From assembly GCA_012840355.1 (NCBI GenBank), contig DULN01000009.1:322414-386413 (forward strand): DNA of 64,000 nucleotides, in the 5' to 3' direction. The translations under genes were made by a program, and so were the position numbers. Positions 23,095 through 33,190 of this stretch are shown one piece after another. How positions within the stretch are numbered: position 1 is the first letter of the stretch; the number at the start of each line of letters is the position of its first letter. A model generated the notes under the pieces. It saw only the letters and a list, made by a program, of their open reading frames with translations. It was not told where the DNA came from and made no database searches. The stretch is from Clostridiales bacterium (GTDB lineage Bacteria; Bacillota; Clostridia; Oscillospirales; CAG-272).

Positions 23095-25850
23095 AAATGG
23101 CTACCCTCGACATCCGCGCCGTCGGTCGTGTACATCCAGCAGCGGTCGCACTTTTCGCCGTCGGCAGCCGACACTTTTATCTCGTTATGGTCGCCAAGGC
23201 TTAGCTCGACCTGTGAAACAATATATATCGTGGCCAGATGCTCGAAGTTTTCCGATAGCAGCTTGTATTGCGTCTCATCGGAGGTGACAATCGAAACTTT
23301 CGCGTCGAGCGATTTGCCGATGAGCTTCGCGGCGCGTGCCTCCTCGAGCTTGAGCAGCACGTCGTCGCGGTGCTCGAACAGCGCGTCCCAAACATCCGCG
23401 CGCTCGAACTGCAGCTCGGGGCGTACTTTGGGCATGTCGTTTAGCATCGGGCTGCGAGGATCGTCATTTGCCCTGTGAGGCATCATCGCCCAAACTTCAT
23501 CTGCCGTGAAAGAAAGGATCGGCGTTATAAGGCGAACCAGCGTGTCGAGGATTATAAACATTGTCGTCTGAGCCGAGCGGCGAGCTATACTGTCTGCCCG
23601 CTCGACATACACGCGGTCCTTTGTGATGTCAATATACAGCTTCGAGAGGTCTATCGTGCAGAAGTTGTTTACGTCGTGGAATATATAGTGGAACTCGTAA
23701 TTCTCGTATGACTCGGTCGCGCGTGCGACAAGGTCGTTGAGCCTGTGCAGCACCCAGCGGTCGATCTCGTATAGGCTCTCGATCGGCAGCGAGTCGCGGT
23801 CTGGGTCAAAGTCGTAGAGGTTTGCAAGCAAAATACGCATCGTGTTGCGTATCTTGCGGTATACCTCGGAAAGCTGCTTTAAGATGTCCTGCGAAATCCG
23901 GACGTCCGAGGTAAAGTCGACGCTTGACACCCAGAGTCTCAGGATGTCGCCGCCGTACTTATCTATTACTTCAAGCGGCGAGATCGCGTTGCCGAGCGAC
24001 TTATGCATCGCCCTGCCTTCGCCGTCGACAGTCCAGCCGTGTGTAATAACGGTTCTAAACGGCGCTTTACCTTTCGCCGCAATCGAGGTAAGCATCGACG
24101 ACTGGAACCAGCCGCGATACTGGTCGCCGCCTTCAAGGTAAATATCTGCCGGGAAATGCAGCTCGGGCCGCCTGTCCAACACGCCGGCGTGGGTCGAGCC
24201 GGAGTCGAACCAGACGTCCATTATGTCGCTCTCTTTGCGGAACTTCGCCGCGCCGCATTTCGGGCACTTTGTGCCTGCCGGCAAAATCTCATTAGCCGAG
24301 TATTTATACCAAGCGTTCGAGCCTTCGCGCGCGAACAGGCTTGCGACCGACTCTATCGTATCGTCGCTTATGATGTGCTGGCCGCACTCCTCGCAGTAGA
24401 AGATCGGGATAGGCACGCCCCAATGGCGCTGGCGGGAGATGCACCAGTCGTTGCGCTCGGTTATCATCGCGACCATGCGCTCGCGGCCCCATTTCGGCAC
24501 CCAGCGGATATTGTCGCAGGCGTTTACAGCCGCCTCTTTGAGCACCGAAACGTCGGCAAACCACTGCTCGGTCGCGCGGTAGATTATCGGGTTTTTACAG
24601 CGCCAGCAGTGCGGATACTGGTGGGTTATATGCTCGCTCGCAAGCAGCGCGCCGCTTTCTTTGAGGTCCGCGAATATCGCGTCGCTCGCCTTGTCAAACC
24701 GCAAGCCGGCATATTTGCCTGCTTCGGCAGTCATGACGCCTTTCGCGTCGACAGGCACAACAACGCCGAGCTTTGGATGTCCAACTTTGTCCATTACATT
24801 CTCGTCGTAGTATTGACAAATATCAAAGTCTTCGGCGCCGTGGCCAGGAGCGGTGTGAACGCAGCCGGTACCAGCGTCGAGCGTGACGTGGTCGCCGCAA
24901 AGCACGGTGGAAAGCCTGTCGAGGAACGGGTGATATGTTTCCATCAGCTCAAGCTCGGAGCCGGGAAGCGTCGCCACAATCTCATAGCTTTCGATGCCGG
25001 CGGCTTTAGCAACACGCTCTGCAAGCTCTTTAGCAACAATATAAACCTCGCCGTTCGGAACCTTCATGAGTGAGTACTCAAAGTCCGCGTTGACGCATAT
25101 AGCAAGGTTCCCGGGCAGCGTCCATGTCGTCGTGGTCCAAATCACAAAATATGTCCGGGACAAATCCACATACTTCGACAGTTTGCCCTTGTCATCGGCG
25201 ACCTTGAATTTAACGTATATGGAATCGCACTCGTCGTCGCTGTACTCGATTTCAGCCTCGGCAAGCGCAGTCTCGTCGTCGGGGCACCAGTAAACGGTCT
25301 TAAACCTTCGGTAAATAACCCCGCATTTTGCCATCTCCCCGAAAATGCGAATCTGCTCCGCTTCAAATTCCGGGTCGAGCGTAAGATACGGGTTATCCCA
25401 ATCGCCGAGCACGCCAAGTCTTTTGAACTCCTCGCGCTGGCGTCCGACATACGAAAGCGCGAAATCGCGGCACTTGTCGCGGAATTCGGTGACAGAGAGC
25501 TTCGTCCTGTCGAGTTTCGTCTGCTTAATTATCGCGCTCTCGATCGGCAGGCCATGGCAGTCCCAGCCGGGCACATATGGCGAATCGTAGCCCGACATAT
25601 TTTTGTAGCGGACTATAAAGTCCTTTAGTATTTTGTTGAGTGCGGTTCCTATATGAATGTCGCCGTTTGCATATGGAGGACCGTCGTGCAGCACAAATTT
25701 AGGCTTGCCCGCATTGCGCTTCCTAATTAGCCCGTAAAGGTCCTCGTCATACCACTTCTTTAAAGTTTCCGGTTCACGCTGCGGCAGATTTGCGCGCATC
25801 GGGAAGTCGGTTACAGGAAGATTTAGCGTTTTTGCAAAATCCTGCGGCAT
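23061..25850 (-). CDS. ileS: Isoleucyl-tRNA synthetase
   Basis: The 929-residue class I enzyme charges tRNA-Ile. Seen in order: [17 protein letters not shown] with the HIGH motif near residue 65, the inserted editing domain ([12 protein letters not shown]), the KMSKS-equivalent in the variant form AMHKSLGN near residue 615, the anticodon-binding domain, and a C-terminal zinc finger (CDRCWMY...CARC). The ATG at 25850 has GGAG 9 bases upstream; a TTG two codons earlier is not needed. No T-box leader is possible because divIVA ends only about 50 bases upstream. Confidence 0.97.
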   Translation of the reverse strand: MPQDFAKTLNLPVTDFPMRANLPQREPETLKKWYDEDLYGLIRKRNAGKPKFVLHDGPPYANGDIHIGTALNKILKDFIVRYKNMSGYDSPYVPGWDCHGLPIESAIIKQTKLDRTKLSVTEFRDKCRDFALSYVGRQREEFKRLGVLGDWDNPYLTLDPEFEAEQIRIFGEMAKCGVIYRRFKTVYWCPDDETALAEAEIEYSDDECDSIYVKFKVADDKGKLSKYVDLSRTYFVIWTTTTWTLPGNLAICVNADFEYSLMKVPNGEVYIVAKELAERVAKAAGIESYEIVATLPGSELELMETYHPFLDRLSTVLCGDHVTLDAGTGCVHTAPGHGAEDFDICQYYDENVMDKVGHPKLGVVVPVDAKGVMTAEAGKYAGLRFDKASDAIFADLKESGALLASEHITHQYPHCWRCKNPIIYRATEQWFADVSVLKEAAVNACDNIRWVPKWGRERMVAMITERNDWCISRQRHWGVPIPIFYCEECGQHIISDDTIESVASLFAREGSNAWYKYSANEILPAGTKCPKCGAAKFRKESDIMDVWFDSGSTHAGVLDRRPELHFPADIYLEGGDQYRGWFQSSMLTSIAAKGKAPFRTVITHGWTVDGEGRAMHKSLGNAISPLEVIDKYGGDILRLWVSSVDFTSDVRISQDILKQLSEVYRKIRNTMRILLANLYDFDPDRDSLPIESLYEIDRWVLHRLNDLVARATESYENYEFHYIFHDVNNFCTIDLSKLYIDITKDRVYVERADSIARRSAQTTMFIILDTLVRLITPILSFTADEVWAMMPHRANDDPRSPMLNDMPKVRPELQFERADVWDALFEHRDDVLLKLEEARAAKLIGKSLDAKVSIVTSDETQYKLLSENFEHLATIYIVSQVELSLGDHNEIKVSAADGEKCDRCWMYTTDGADVEGSHLCARCMKIIGC

Positions 25851-25899
25851 TGTCAACTACTCCGGTCAAACAGATTTGGTCTTTTATTCGTCTTAGCCG

Positions 25900-27198
25900 T
25901 TAGTTGCTGCCCGTTTGGCTTTCGTCTTCCGATATAAGATCGAATTCCTCGGTCAGCGTGAGCGGCTTTTTCTTGTTCTTCTTTTTGCTTTTATATTCCT
26001 TATTTTTCTCTTCCGCGGCGCTTGAAACGCTGCGTATCAGCGACAAAAGCTCTTCATCCTCGGCGTCCGGCGCAAACTCGTCGGCTGGTTTTGCGTCTTG
26101 GCTTGCTTCCGCTTCAGCCGGCTCGCCGGATACAAATCGCTTATTTAACTCGCGTATCGTTTCCTTAACGCTTGCGCTACGGTATGAGCCCTGCGCGCCG
26201 CCTTTTTGCACGCTCCGGCTTGCTTCTGCTGCCGCTGCTATGGTCGAAGGCCTGTCCCCAGGTTTAATAGTATCTATAGGCAGCGTATCGCCATGCCGGC
26301 TGTCGGTCATGTCGGTTTCTTGCGGTTCAACCTCATCAGCTTTATCGCCAAGGTCAGGCGTTTCGGGAATATCTATTGCCTCGTCGAGAGCCTCGTCGAG
26401 GTATCCTCCGCCATCTTCTTCGCCTCCGCCTTCGCCTTCGCCGTCGGGCATTTCTGCTAGGCTATCGGCAAAAGCCTCCTCTTCATCCGCGCGCGCCGGC
26501 TCGCCAGTATCCATGCTTTGCTTTTCTTCGCTCTGTTCGGATTTTGGCTGCGGGCGCAATATCTCGCGGATTGCCGGCTCGTCTTTGTAGGAAGAAGCTC
26601 TCAGCGTTATTATCGACTCCTCTTCCTGCACATTATTCGCGCCTATGCCGGAAGTTTCAACTGGAATGTTGCCTGCCGCAATATCCGCCTTGACCTGCTC
26701 GACGACCCGGCGGACATAAACATCGTCGGGCGTGTCAAGGTCAAGCCCTTGCCCGTCGGGAGAAATCTGCTCTATGTAAGTTATATGCTGCTGGTACTGC
26801 TCAAAAAGCCTCGTTTTAAACTCAGCGACGGCACGGCGCAAAGCCAAAAGCTCCTGGCGCTGCTTTTGCAGCTCGCGCTTAAACGACGCTATAATCTTGT
26901 TGCAGTTGCTCTTTGCCGAGCGCAAAATCATGTCGGCGCGCTCGTTTGCCTCGCTAATAATTTTTGCGCTTGCCTTCTGTGCATTGACAAGCGCACTGCG
27001 AATCGACTCTTCGTCGGCGCGGAACTCGGCAAGCTGTGCTTCCGCTAGCTTAAGCCGCCGCTCAAGCTCATCGTTTTGCCTGTAGAGTTCCGTGTATTGC
27101 TCAATAATAAAATTTATATGCTCGTCGACTTCGACGGAATTGTAGCCGCGAAGCACCCGGCTGAAAGTTTTATTTTTTAGCTCGTGCGGAGGCAGCAT
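25900..27198 (-). CDS. divIVA: DivIVA-domain cell division protein
   Basis: The 432-residue protein opens with the membrane-curvature-binding DivIVA segment (FSRVLRGYNSVEVDEHINFI), then a long coiled coil to about residue 170, as in pole- and septum-localised DivIVA. It is longer than usual: residues 200-400 are acidic, Glu/Asp/Ala-rich and probably disordered, and the end has a lysine-rich patch (KEYKSKKKNKKKPL). That tail is likely a partner-binding region, by inference. AAGGGAGAG lies before the ATG. It sits between yggT and ileS, the standard position in the clostridial division cluster; ylmH is absent. Confidence 0.93.
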   Translation of the reverse strand: MLPPHELKNKTFSRVLRGYNSVEVDEHINFIIEQYTELYRQNDELERRLKLAEAQLAEFRADEESIRSALVNAQKASAKIISEANERADMILRSAKSNCNKIIASFKRELQKQRQELLALRRAVAEFKTRLFEQYQQHITYIEQISPDGQGLDLDTPDDVYVRRVVEQVKADIAAGNIPVETSGIGANNVQEEESIITLRASSYKDEPAIREILRPQPKSEQSEEKQSMDTGEPARADEEEAFADSLAEMPDGEGEGGGEEDGGGYLDEALDEAIDIPETPDLGDKADEVEPQETDMTDSRHGDTLPIDTIKPGDRPSTIAAAAEASRSVQKGGAQGSYRSASVKETIRELNKRFVSGEPAEAEASQDAKPADEFAPDAEDEELLSLIRSVSSAAEEKNKEYKSKKKNKKKPLTLTEEFDLISEDESQTGSN

Positions 27199-27237
27199 TA
27201 TTATCTCTCCCTTAAAGCTGAAAGTTTCAACATATTA

Positions 27238-27555
27238 TCAAACCGCAACCGTCGGCAGGGCATTCTGCAGGATAACAAGAATCAAAAAAGTCACAAAAAA
27301 CGATAGGTCAAATGGCAGCCCGCGCACAAATTCAAAATGCTCGAGCAGCCCGCGCACGGGCGCAATTATCGGCTCTGTGGCGGTATATACGAATTCCGAA
27401 AGGACGTTGTCATCATCGGGCATTAACCATGACAATGCCGCCCGCAGAAACATCAGCATCTGCAGCACGACAAGTCCGAAATATACCGTTTTTGTGATAA
27501 TATAAAGCACTATTGACAAGGCGCAGTAACAACTCCACTTCGCGGGACATCCCAT
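27238..27555 (-). CDS. YggT-family membrane protein
   Basis: The protein has two hydrophobic segments around a conserved loop: ITKTVYFGLVVLQMLMFLRAALSW, then TEPIIAPVRGLLE, then a second membrane helix, as in YggT/YlmG proteins linked to division-site and osmotic functions. The family is clear but the start is not. ATG at 27555 gives 105 residues; TTG at 27519 would give a more typical length of about 93 and has GGAG 13 bases upstream. An overlapping second frame (MSREVELLLRLVNSAL) is open over the N-terminal region and is best explained as chance. Confidence 0.85.
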   Translation of the reverse strand: MGCPAKWSCYCALSIVLYIITKTVYFGLVVLQMLMFLRAALSWLMPDDDNVLSEFVYTATEPIIAPVRGLLEHFEFVRGLPFDLSFFVTFLILVILQNALPTVAV

Positions 27556-27761
27556 TACAGGAGCCGGTTTTTGCCTTTTTATAATTATACGCGCATTTCG
27601 CCGACACTGCGCCATCGCAGACTATAACGGCTTATGCCGTAACGCCACTTCCATAATAAGGTAATCAAATTCAGGGCATGCCGGCATAGCCGCACTAAGT
27701 CGTGTCGACCGCGCGCAAAAAGCTGCCGGAGAGCATGTTTCCGCAATTAAGCACGGCAGGC

Positions 27762-27810
27762 AAAAACGCCCGGCCGGAAAACGCCTTTTGCGGCAGGTGC
27801 GGTTTCCGGC
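27762..27810 (-). terminator. Possible terminator after sepF
   Basis: On the minus strand GCCGGAAA (27803-27810) pairs with TTTCCGGC (27773-27780), and five T follow six bases later (A at 27762-27766). Confidence 0.5.
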
Positions 27811-27815
27811 TTTAT

Positions 27816-28307
27816 TTAAAATATGTCGTCGGTATCGATTTGGCGCTGAGACTGCGAAGACTGAAGCTGTTCGCCGGAAATATCGACATTGTTCGGCACT
27901 ATCACAAACGTGTTGTTCGCCACACGCTGCATGTAACCGTCAATCGAGTATGCGACCCCGCTAAGGAAGTCTATAAGCCGGCGAGCCGATTCTTTGTTCG
28001 TAAGCTCAAGGTTCAAAACGACGGTACGGTGGTTAAGAAGGTGGTCTGCAATCTTTTGAGCGGTCTGGACGTCGTAGCGCTCGGGCTTTACCACCTTCAG
28101 CTCAAGCGCGGCGGAATTTATGCTCACGCCGCCGCCCGGAGCCTGCGCACCCCGGCCCTCCGGATTCTGTTGCTGCCGGAATACGGGTCCCGGGTCTTCG
28201 TAACCGTATCCATCGGCATCGTCGGCGTCAAAATCATAATCGTTATCGAAGTTTTCATCAATATGATCAGGGTTTACGATACCCTTGATCTTATCCATTA
28301 AGCCCAT
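27816..28307 (-). CDS. sepF: Cell division protein SepF
   Basis: The 163-residue protein anchors and bundles FtsZ at the septum. An N-terminal amphipathic membrane-targeting helix (MGLMDKIKGIV) is followed by an acidic, Gly/Gln-rich linker and the SepF core (VKPERYDVQTAQKIADHL, TVVLNLELTNKESARRLIDFLSG, partly quoted, and NTFVIVPNNVDI). GGAGGGCACAC precedes the ATG. It has its own promoter at 28390-28418 although it also lies downstream of yggS. Confidence 0.95.
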   Translation of the reverse strand: MGLMDKIKGIVNPDHIDENFDNDYDFDADDADGYGYEDPGPVFRQQQNPEGRGAQAPGGGVSINSAALELKVVKPERYDVQTAQKIADHLLNHRTVVLNLELTNKESARRLIDFLSGVAYSIDGYMQRVANNTFVIVPNNVDISGEQLQSSQSQRQIDTDDIF

Positions 28308-28389
28308 GTGTGCCCTCCGTAGGATAATAGCATCTATAAATCGATTACAGACGCGGTCTGATAATCGCTTATAAATCTAACCGATTGAC

Positions 28390-28418
28390 ATTGTATCACA
28401 TATCGATAAAAATTGCAA
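28390..28418 (-). promoter_or_regulatory. Sigma-A promoter for sepF
   Basis: On the minus strand TTGCAA (28413-28418) and TACAAT (28390-28395) spaced by 17 bases, about 80 bases before sepF. Confidence 0.72.
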
Positions 28419-28500
28419 ATACTTAATTATGATTTCAGATGGAAAAAGTCGTATTTTATGTAAAAAGTTCGATTTTCTTATTTTCGCTTCGCGGCTAAAG

Positions 28501-29193
28501 TCAGCTGCGCGCGCCAAAGATTGCGGTGCCAACCCTGATTAGGTTTGATCCGCACATAAGCGCCTGCTGGTATGAGCCGGACATACCCATCGAAAGGATG
28601 TCGCCGGGCTTTCCAAAATAGCGGTCGAAAATGCTTTTCCCCATCCAGAAGTATTTTTTATAGTCCTCCGGGTCGCTGCATATCGGCTCCATTGTCATTA
28701 TCCCGCGCACGCGGATATTTTCAAATTGCGAAAGGCTGGCTAAAAACTCCTCAATATCTTCGGGATTGATTCCGCCTTTTGATTCCTCCTTGCCGGTGTT
28801 TATCTCAACCAGTACGTCGGTAATAACGCCCGCGGCTTGGGAACGCTTGTCAATCTCGCGCGCCAACTCGATGCTGTCGACCGAATGTATCAGCGCCACT
28901 TTTCCGATGAGGTATTTGACTTTGTTTTTCTGAAGCCTTCCGATAAAATGTATCTCAAGGCGCTCGCGGTCGAGGTGCGGGTATTTGTCAAGCAGCTCTT
29001 GGACTCGGTTTTCACCAATAACACTAAGCCCGCACTCGCGCGCGGCGTAGTTTATGACATCGGGCGGCACAGTTTTTGTAGCTCCGAGCAGCACCACGTC
29101 CCTGCCGGGCGCAAGCGCTTTTATTTTTTCCCTAATCCGGCTGATGTTCTCGCGCAGAGCAGCTAAATTTTCAGTCGACAATCTTTCCGTCAT
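28501..29193 (-). CDS. yggS: YggS-family pyridoxal phosphate-binding protein
   Basis: The 230-residue PLP homeostasis protein (PLPBP family) has the PLP-lysine motif LLGATKTVPPD near residue 35, GENRVQEL, HFIGRLQKNK, and the phosphate-binding SMGMSGSYQQA and GTAIFGAR at the C-terminus. It has a single PLP-barrel domain and no known enzymatic activity. ATG 29193 is chosen because it fits the family start and lies after GAAGGG; it overlaps the end of the HlyD-like gene by 23 bases. It is in the division cluster, as often seen. Confidence 0.94.
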   Translation of the reverse strand: MTERLSTENLAALRENISRIREKIKALAPGRDVVLLGATKTVPPDVINYAARECGLSVIGENRVQELLDKYPHLDRERLEIHFIGRLQKNKVKYLIGKVALIHSVDSIELAREIDKRSQAAGVITDVLVEINTGKEESKGGINPEDIEEFLASLSQFENIRVRGIMTMEPICSDPEDYKKYFWMGKSIFDRYFGKPGDILSMGMSGSYQQALMCGSNLIRVGTAIFGARS

Positions 29194-30448
29194 AGAGCTT
29201 TTTTCCCTTCGTGATGACAAGGTCGTGTAACGCGAGGTATCCGGCTCCGCCGTTTTCAAGCGCAGCGGCGCGCTTTTCCTCGCTCACTTTTTCATACTCG
29301 CTCACTATAAAGTAGCCCTCGGATTCGAACAGCGGCTCGATAAGCTTGAATCTCACAAAGTTGCCGTTTAAAACGTAAACCCCCTGTTTGCCGTCCACAA
29401 TGCGCACTGCCGATACAGGAACCCTGTAGCCCGTATAAGTATCGCGCACTATGTGGATCGTCTGCTTGCGCAGGAAGTTGAAGTTTTCTGGTATCATACC
29501 CGTGCCGAAAACAAGCACGGCGCGGCTGTCGTCAGTCTGCTCTACGATTTTTGAGAGAGTCATCTCGATTTCCGTGTCGCCGCTGTACGGGAACACGACG
29601 CTGTATTTTGCACCATGCACGAAAAAGCGGAGCTTGTCCTTTGTGACGGGGCAAGCTATATACCAATAGTAGTCTGACACAAGCTTGCCGATGCCGTAGC
29701 CGCTACCGGACGACCTTGCAGGCTCAGCTTCAAACATCGCGTAAAATTCGTCAAGTGTAAGGTGCGGCAGCTTTGACGCGCTAAACACCGATTCGTAGCC
29801 GTCAAGCCCTGAGTAAAAATACCCCGATATGGGCGTATACACTGTTTCGGTAATGTTTGTCATCTGGGAAGTCAGGCTGTTTCTCGCTGCGGCAAGCGAC
29901 TGGATTTTGTCGTCGTAGCTTTTTACGTTTTGCACTATAATGCGCCGCTTATTTAGCAGCACCAAAAGCTCGTCCTTTTTCCGCAGCGCATATTCAAGAT
30001 CGCCGATTCTGACCCGCTCGCGGATAACCGAAAACAGCTTTGCTATCTGTGCGTCAATCGCTTTTGTATCTGATACCGTAATATTTTCGCCAAGGTTGCT
30101 CGCCTCTAGCAGGTCTATTTTGCGGTCGAGCTCTATAATTTGGGCGCGTACATTTTCGCCGCCGCTCGCGTACACATTCGCGACGGCCGCGCCTTTTTTA
30201 ACTTTTGAGCCGTCGTCGTAAAGATAGTTGACGTCGCCCTGCTTTGACGCGTAAAGCACAATCTCGCTGCGCATTATATAGCCGTCGAGCGTCACGGTCT
30301 CGCGGCCTTTAACTATCTCAGCCGCCATCGTCTCTATTTCCGAGTCGATGTTGCCGAACATATGGTATAGGATATAAGCTATAAGCAGCAGCGATATAAT
30401 CGCGGAAATTATATACCTTGCGACGCTTTTTAAAAAATCTTTATCCAT
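29171..30448 (-). CDS. HlyD/membrane-fusion-like anchored protein
   Basis: The 425-residue protein has an N-terminal membrane helix (IISAIISLLLIAYILYHMFG), then a lipoyl-like half motif (YASKQGDVNYLYDDGSKVKKGAAVANV), a coiled-coil stretch at residues 105-200, a matching second half (TVYTPISGYFYSGLDGYE) and C-terminal beta-barrel regions. This is the membrane-fusion/HlyD layout, but no ABC transporter or inner-membrane partner is adjacent. Clostridial genomes often place this gene beside yggS and sepF, hinting at a division or envelope role; that is inference. A TGGTATAAT extended -10 lies at 30470-30478. Confidence 0.82.
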   Translation of the reverse strand: MDKDFLKSVARYIISAIISLLLIAYILYHMFGNIDSEIETMAAEIVKGRETVTLDGYIMRSEIVLYASKQGDVNYLYDDGSKVKKGAAVANVYASGGENVRAQIIELDRKIDLLEASNLGENITVSDTKAIDAQIAKLFSVIRERVRIGDLEYALRKKDELLVLLNKRRIIVQNVKSYDDKIQSLAAARNSLTSQMTNITETVYTPISGYFYSGLDGYESVFSASKLPHLTLDEFYAMFEAEPARSSGSGYGIGKLVSDYYWYIACPVTKDKLRFFVHGAKYSVVFPYSGDTEIEMTLSKIVEQTDDSRAVLVFGTGMIPENFNFLRKQTIHIVRDTYTGYRVPVSAVRIVDGKQGVYVLNGNFVRFKLIEPLFESEGYFIVSEYEKVSEEKRAAALENGGAGYLALHDLVITKGKKLYDGKIVD

Positions 30449-30470
30449 GGGCGGTGAAATTAATTATAAA

Positions 30471-31439
30471 TTATACCACACTTTTTGCGGCATTGACAAT
30501 ATCAATGACGCTATTTACAATATTTTTAAAATTTTCAGCGCCGCCGTCGCCCTCGTCGATATAAAACCACTTTATCTCCGGGTCTCGGCGGAACCATGTG
30601 AGCTGCCGTTTGGCATAGTTGCGCGTGTCTTTTTTTATCAGCTCGGCTACAAGCGGCACATTGTCAAACCCGTGCTCGAAAAACTCTTTATATCCAATCG
30701 CCTGCGCCGCGGTCTTGCATATCGGCACGGGCAATTTTTTCACTTCTTCCACAAGCCCCGCGGCAATCATCTGGTCGACGCGGGCATTTATACGCTCATA
30801 AAGCTTTGCCCTATCGTGAAAATCAAGCCCTATTTTTATCGCCCTGTAGCTCTTTTTACCCGTCTGCGTGCGGCGGTCCCATTCGGATTTCGGGATACCC
30901 GTGCCGATGTATATCTCAAGCGCGCGGATGACCCGCCTTACGTTGTTTTTATGCGTTTTCGCCGCCGTTTCGGGGTCGAATTCTTTAAGCTTTCTGTAAA
31001 GCTCGTCGGGCGATAGCTTTTTCAGCTCCTCGCGAATGCTTTTGTCAACGTCGGGCGCGAAACGCTCCTCCTCGAGCGCGCTGTCAAGGTAAAGCCCGGT
31101 GCCGCCGCAGAATATCGGAAGCTTCCCACGCGAAACTATGTCAGCCACCGCTTGGCGGGCGAGCACCCTATAGTCGGCGCAGGAAAACTCCACCGACGGC
31201 GGCACGATATCGATGAGGTGGTGCGGCACCTCGGCGCGCTCCTCTTCTGTCGGCTTTGCGGTACCAATATCCATGCCTCGATAAATCTGCATCGAGTCGC
31301 AGGAGATAATCTCGCCGCCGGTCCGGCGCGCCACCTCCATTGCGAGCGCCGACTTGCCGGACGCCGTCGGCCCGACAATAGCCAAAACCAGCGGCAAATC
31401 AGATGGTTTTTGCAAGGTATCGGTCGGTTTCTCGCTCAT
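30471..31439 (-). CDS. miaA: tRNA dimethylallyltransferase
   Basis: The 322-residue enzyme adds dimethylallyl to A37 of tRNAs reading UNN codons. The P-loop IVGPTASGKSALA lies near residue 17, followed by ISCDSMQIYRGMDIGTAKP and HHLIDIV, GGTGLYLDSAL, and the C-terminal RNYAKRQLTWFRRD. AGGGGGAAAA before the ATG. Located between the GxGYxYP lipoprotein gene (28 bases downstream of it) and the HlyD-like gene, probably in one transcript. Confidence 0.96.
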   Translation of the reverse strand: MSEKPTDTLQKPSDLPLVLAIVGPTASGKSALAMEVARRTGGEIISCDSMQIYRGMDIGTAKPTEEERAEVPHHLIDIVPPSVEFSCADYRVLARQAVADIVSRGKLPIFCGGTGLYLDSALEEERFAPDVDKSIREELKKLSPDELYRKLKEFDPETAAKTHKNNVRRVIRALEIYIGTGIPKSEWDRRTQTGKKSYRAIKIGLDFHDRAKLYERINARVDQMIAAGLVEEVKKLPVPICKTAAQAIGYKEFFEHGFDNVPLVAELIKKDTRNYAKRQLTWFRRDPEIKWFYIDEGDGGAENFKNIVNSVIDIVNAAKSVV

Positions 31440-31467
31440 TTTTCCCCCTATGCCGCGACGCTTTCCA

Positions 31468-33162
31468 TCAGTGCTTCACGTTATCAGCCACAAGCTTTAT
31501 TAGCTGGTCCACGCGCACAAACTTGACTTTGTCGTCAAGCTCCATTAGCTTGCGAGCAAAAAGCACCGCGTCCGAGTAGGTATGCGACCAGCAGTGCACG
31601 ACTATAACAGAGTAGGCGTCAGGCGTGGTTATGTCGTATCCAAGCCTTTTTATATCGCGCGCTACCTCCTTCGCGAACGCGGTGATGTCTTTTACTTCCC
31701 AAAGTGAGTTTCGCACCGATACGAACGGCTTGTCATTTACCCAATATATTTTACCTTTTGCGCCCTTATATTTTTCAGGATATGTAAAAAGCACGCCGCC
31801 GCGCAGCCGCTCAACAGACGCATATTTGCCGAGCGCTTTTTTCGTCGGCACAAAGTTGTCCATTATTACAATGGTGTCAAGATCGCAGGCGTCCATGTAA
31901 AACTCAAGCTTCTCAAGCTGCCTGTCGAACGCCTCCTCGGGCAGCTCCGATGGGTAAAAATATCCCGTACCCGAAAGCGCATTCATGAACATGTCGTTTT
32001 TAGTCTGCTGCAGGTACAGCCATTTCGCGGTCTGCGGCGACACATCAAGCAACGTCGGCGGGAACATCCACGCCATTGGTATCTTGCCGCGCTCGGGGCT
32101 CCCGAACCATTTTGGGCCGGAAAAATCGTTTACAATCCACTGCACGTTGTCGCCGTCGGTCATTATCATCGCAACATAGTGCTTGCCATCCAACGCCTCC
32201 GCGCCTTCGCCATACTCATTTATCTGCTCAAGCTGCTCGCGCGGTAAAGCGGAATATAGGCTGAGGTTCCACGCATGGTCGCTCGGCACTGTCACAAGCC
32301 CGTGGTTCGCCTTTGTTTTTACATGGGTGTACTCGTCGCCTGGGCCCCATCCGAAAACCGGCGCGCCGGAGTCTATATAGCCATGTATCTCCGCCGTTTC
32401 GTCTAGCTGTTTTTTTCCGCTTTCGGTATAATAGTAAAACCCAAGCCCGTACGCGATGCCGAAGTCGCGCAGCGCAAAGTTTTTCGGGTCCTGCTGCACA
32501 AGCGCTATGGTGCTTAGCTTGTCTTTGTACCGGCGTATCGCGTCGGCGTCGGAGAGGCCGCGCGCGTCGGCAAGCTTTGTATATCCAAGCTGCTCAAGCT
32601 TTCTCGCCCCAGACTCAAACGCGACAAGCACGCCTTCAGCCGCGGCAATCGTGCAGGCGGCATTGACGCTCCCAGTGTCGCAAAGCACGTATTCTTTGCG
32701 CGGGACGCAGTCGGCGTATTTTTCAAGCGCCGCCCAGACATCGGAAATATATGATATGCACACTTTTTCGCCGAGCTGCTTTTTTATTGCCGCAAGCCAC
32801 TTTTCGGAGTTGCCACCCGAGAGGCACAAAAATGCCTTTTCGCGGGCGGTGACGCCCTGCAGGCTTTCTGCAAGGAGCTTTTCGCCGTCGTTTGCAAAGC
32901 TGTTTATCACTACAATTTCGTCGGGCGTCTCCCCAAGCTTTGGCATATAGCCGAGCCAGTCTTTAATCTCATTTATCCCTTCCATGCGGGGCTCCTCATC
33001 GCTTTTTTCCATGTCGCTTTCGCCCGTGGCAGGCTTTGTATTATCCTCGGGTTCCGTGCTTTCCTCGGTTTCTGCATTATCAAGGCTTTTATGCTCACTG
33101 CACGATGTTGCAAGCCCTAAGATTAAAAGCATGACAAAAAACAACGCGAGAAGTCTTTTCAT
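31468..33162 (-). CDS. GxGYxYP-domain putative glycoside-processing lipoprotein
   Basis: The 564-residue protein has a lipoprotein signal peptide (LATSC, Cys21), an acidic linker to about residue 60, and a large extracellular region. The motif SGTGYFYP near residue 395 is the diagnostic GxGYxYP signature of a family annotated as putative glycoside hydrolases; MIMTDGDNVQW near residue 335 is another conserved segment of it. The enzymatic activity of the family is not established to my knowledge. AAAGGACGG precedes the ATG. Its place next to fucI suggests surface glycan handling. Confidence 0.87.
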   Translation of the reverse strand: MKRLLALFFVMLLILGLATSCSEHKSLDNAETEESTEPEDNTKPATGESDMEKSDEEPRMEGINEIKDWLGYMPKLGETPDEIVVINSFANDGEKLLAESLQGVTAREKAFLCLSGGNSEKWLAAIKKQLGEKVCISYISDVWAALEKYADCVPRKEYVLCDTGSVNAACTIAAAEGVLVAFESGARKLEQLGYTKLADARGLSDADAIRRYKDKLSTIALVQQDPKNFALRDFGIAYGLGFYYYTESGKKQLDETAEIHGYIDSGAPVFGWGPGDEYTHVKTKANHGLVTVPSDHAWNLSLYSALPREQLEQINEYGEGAEALDGKHYVAMIMTDGDNVQWIVNDFSGPKWFGSPERGKIPMAWMFPPTLLDVSPQTAKWLYLQQTKNDMFMNALSGTGYFYPSELPEEAFDRQLEKLEFYMDACDLDTIVIMDNFVPTKKALGKYASVERLRGGVLFTYPEKYKGAKGKIYWVNDKPFVSVRNSLWEVKDITAFAKEVARDIKRLGYDITTPDAYSVIVVHCWSHTYSDAVLFARKLMELDDKVKFVRVDQLIKLVADNVKH

Positions 33163-33190
33163 TTTCCGTCCTTTAAAATACGAACCCTTC

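Noticed and set aside
24003..25073. Plus-strand frame of 356 codons opposite ileS
   Set aside because: Shadow of a fully conserved synthetase sequence.
25851..25899. Possible T-box leader for ileS
   Set aside because: Only about 50 bases separate ileS from divIVA, too short for a T-box and its antiterminator.
27413..27607. Alternative frame (starting MSREVELLL) at the start of yggT, suggesting a frameshift
   Set aside because: The main frame keeps the family motifs across the overlap and the shifted frame loses them, so no frameshift is needed.
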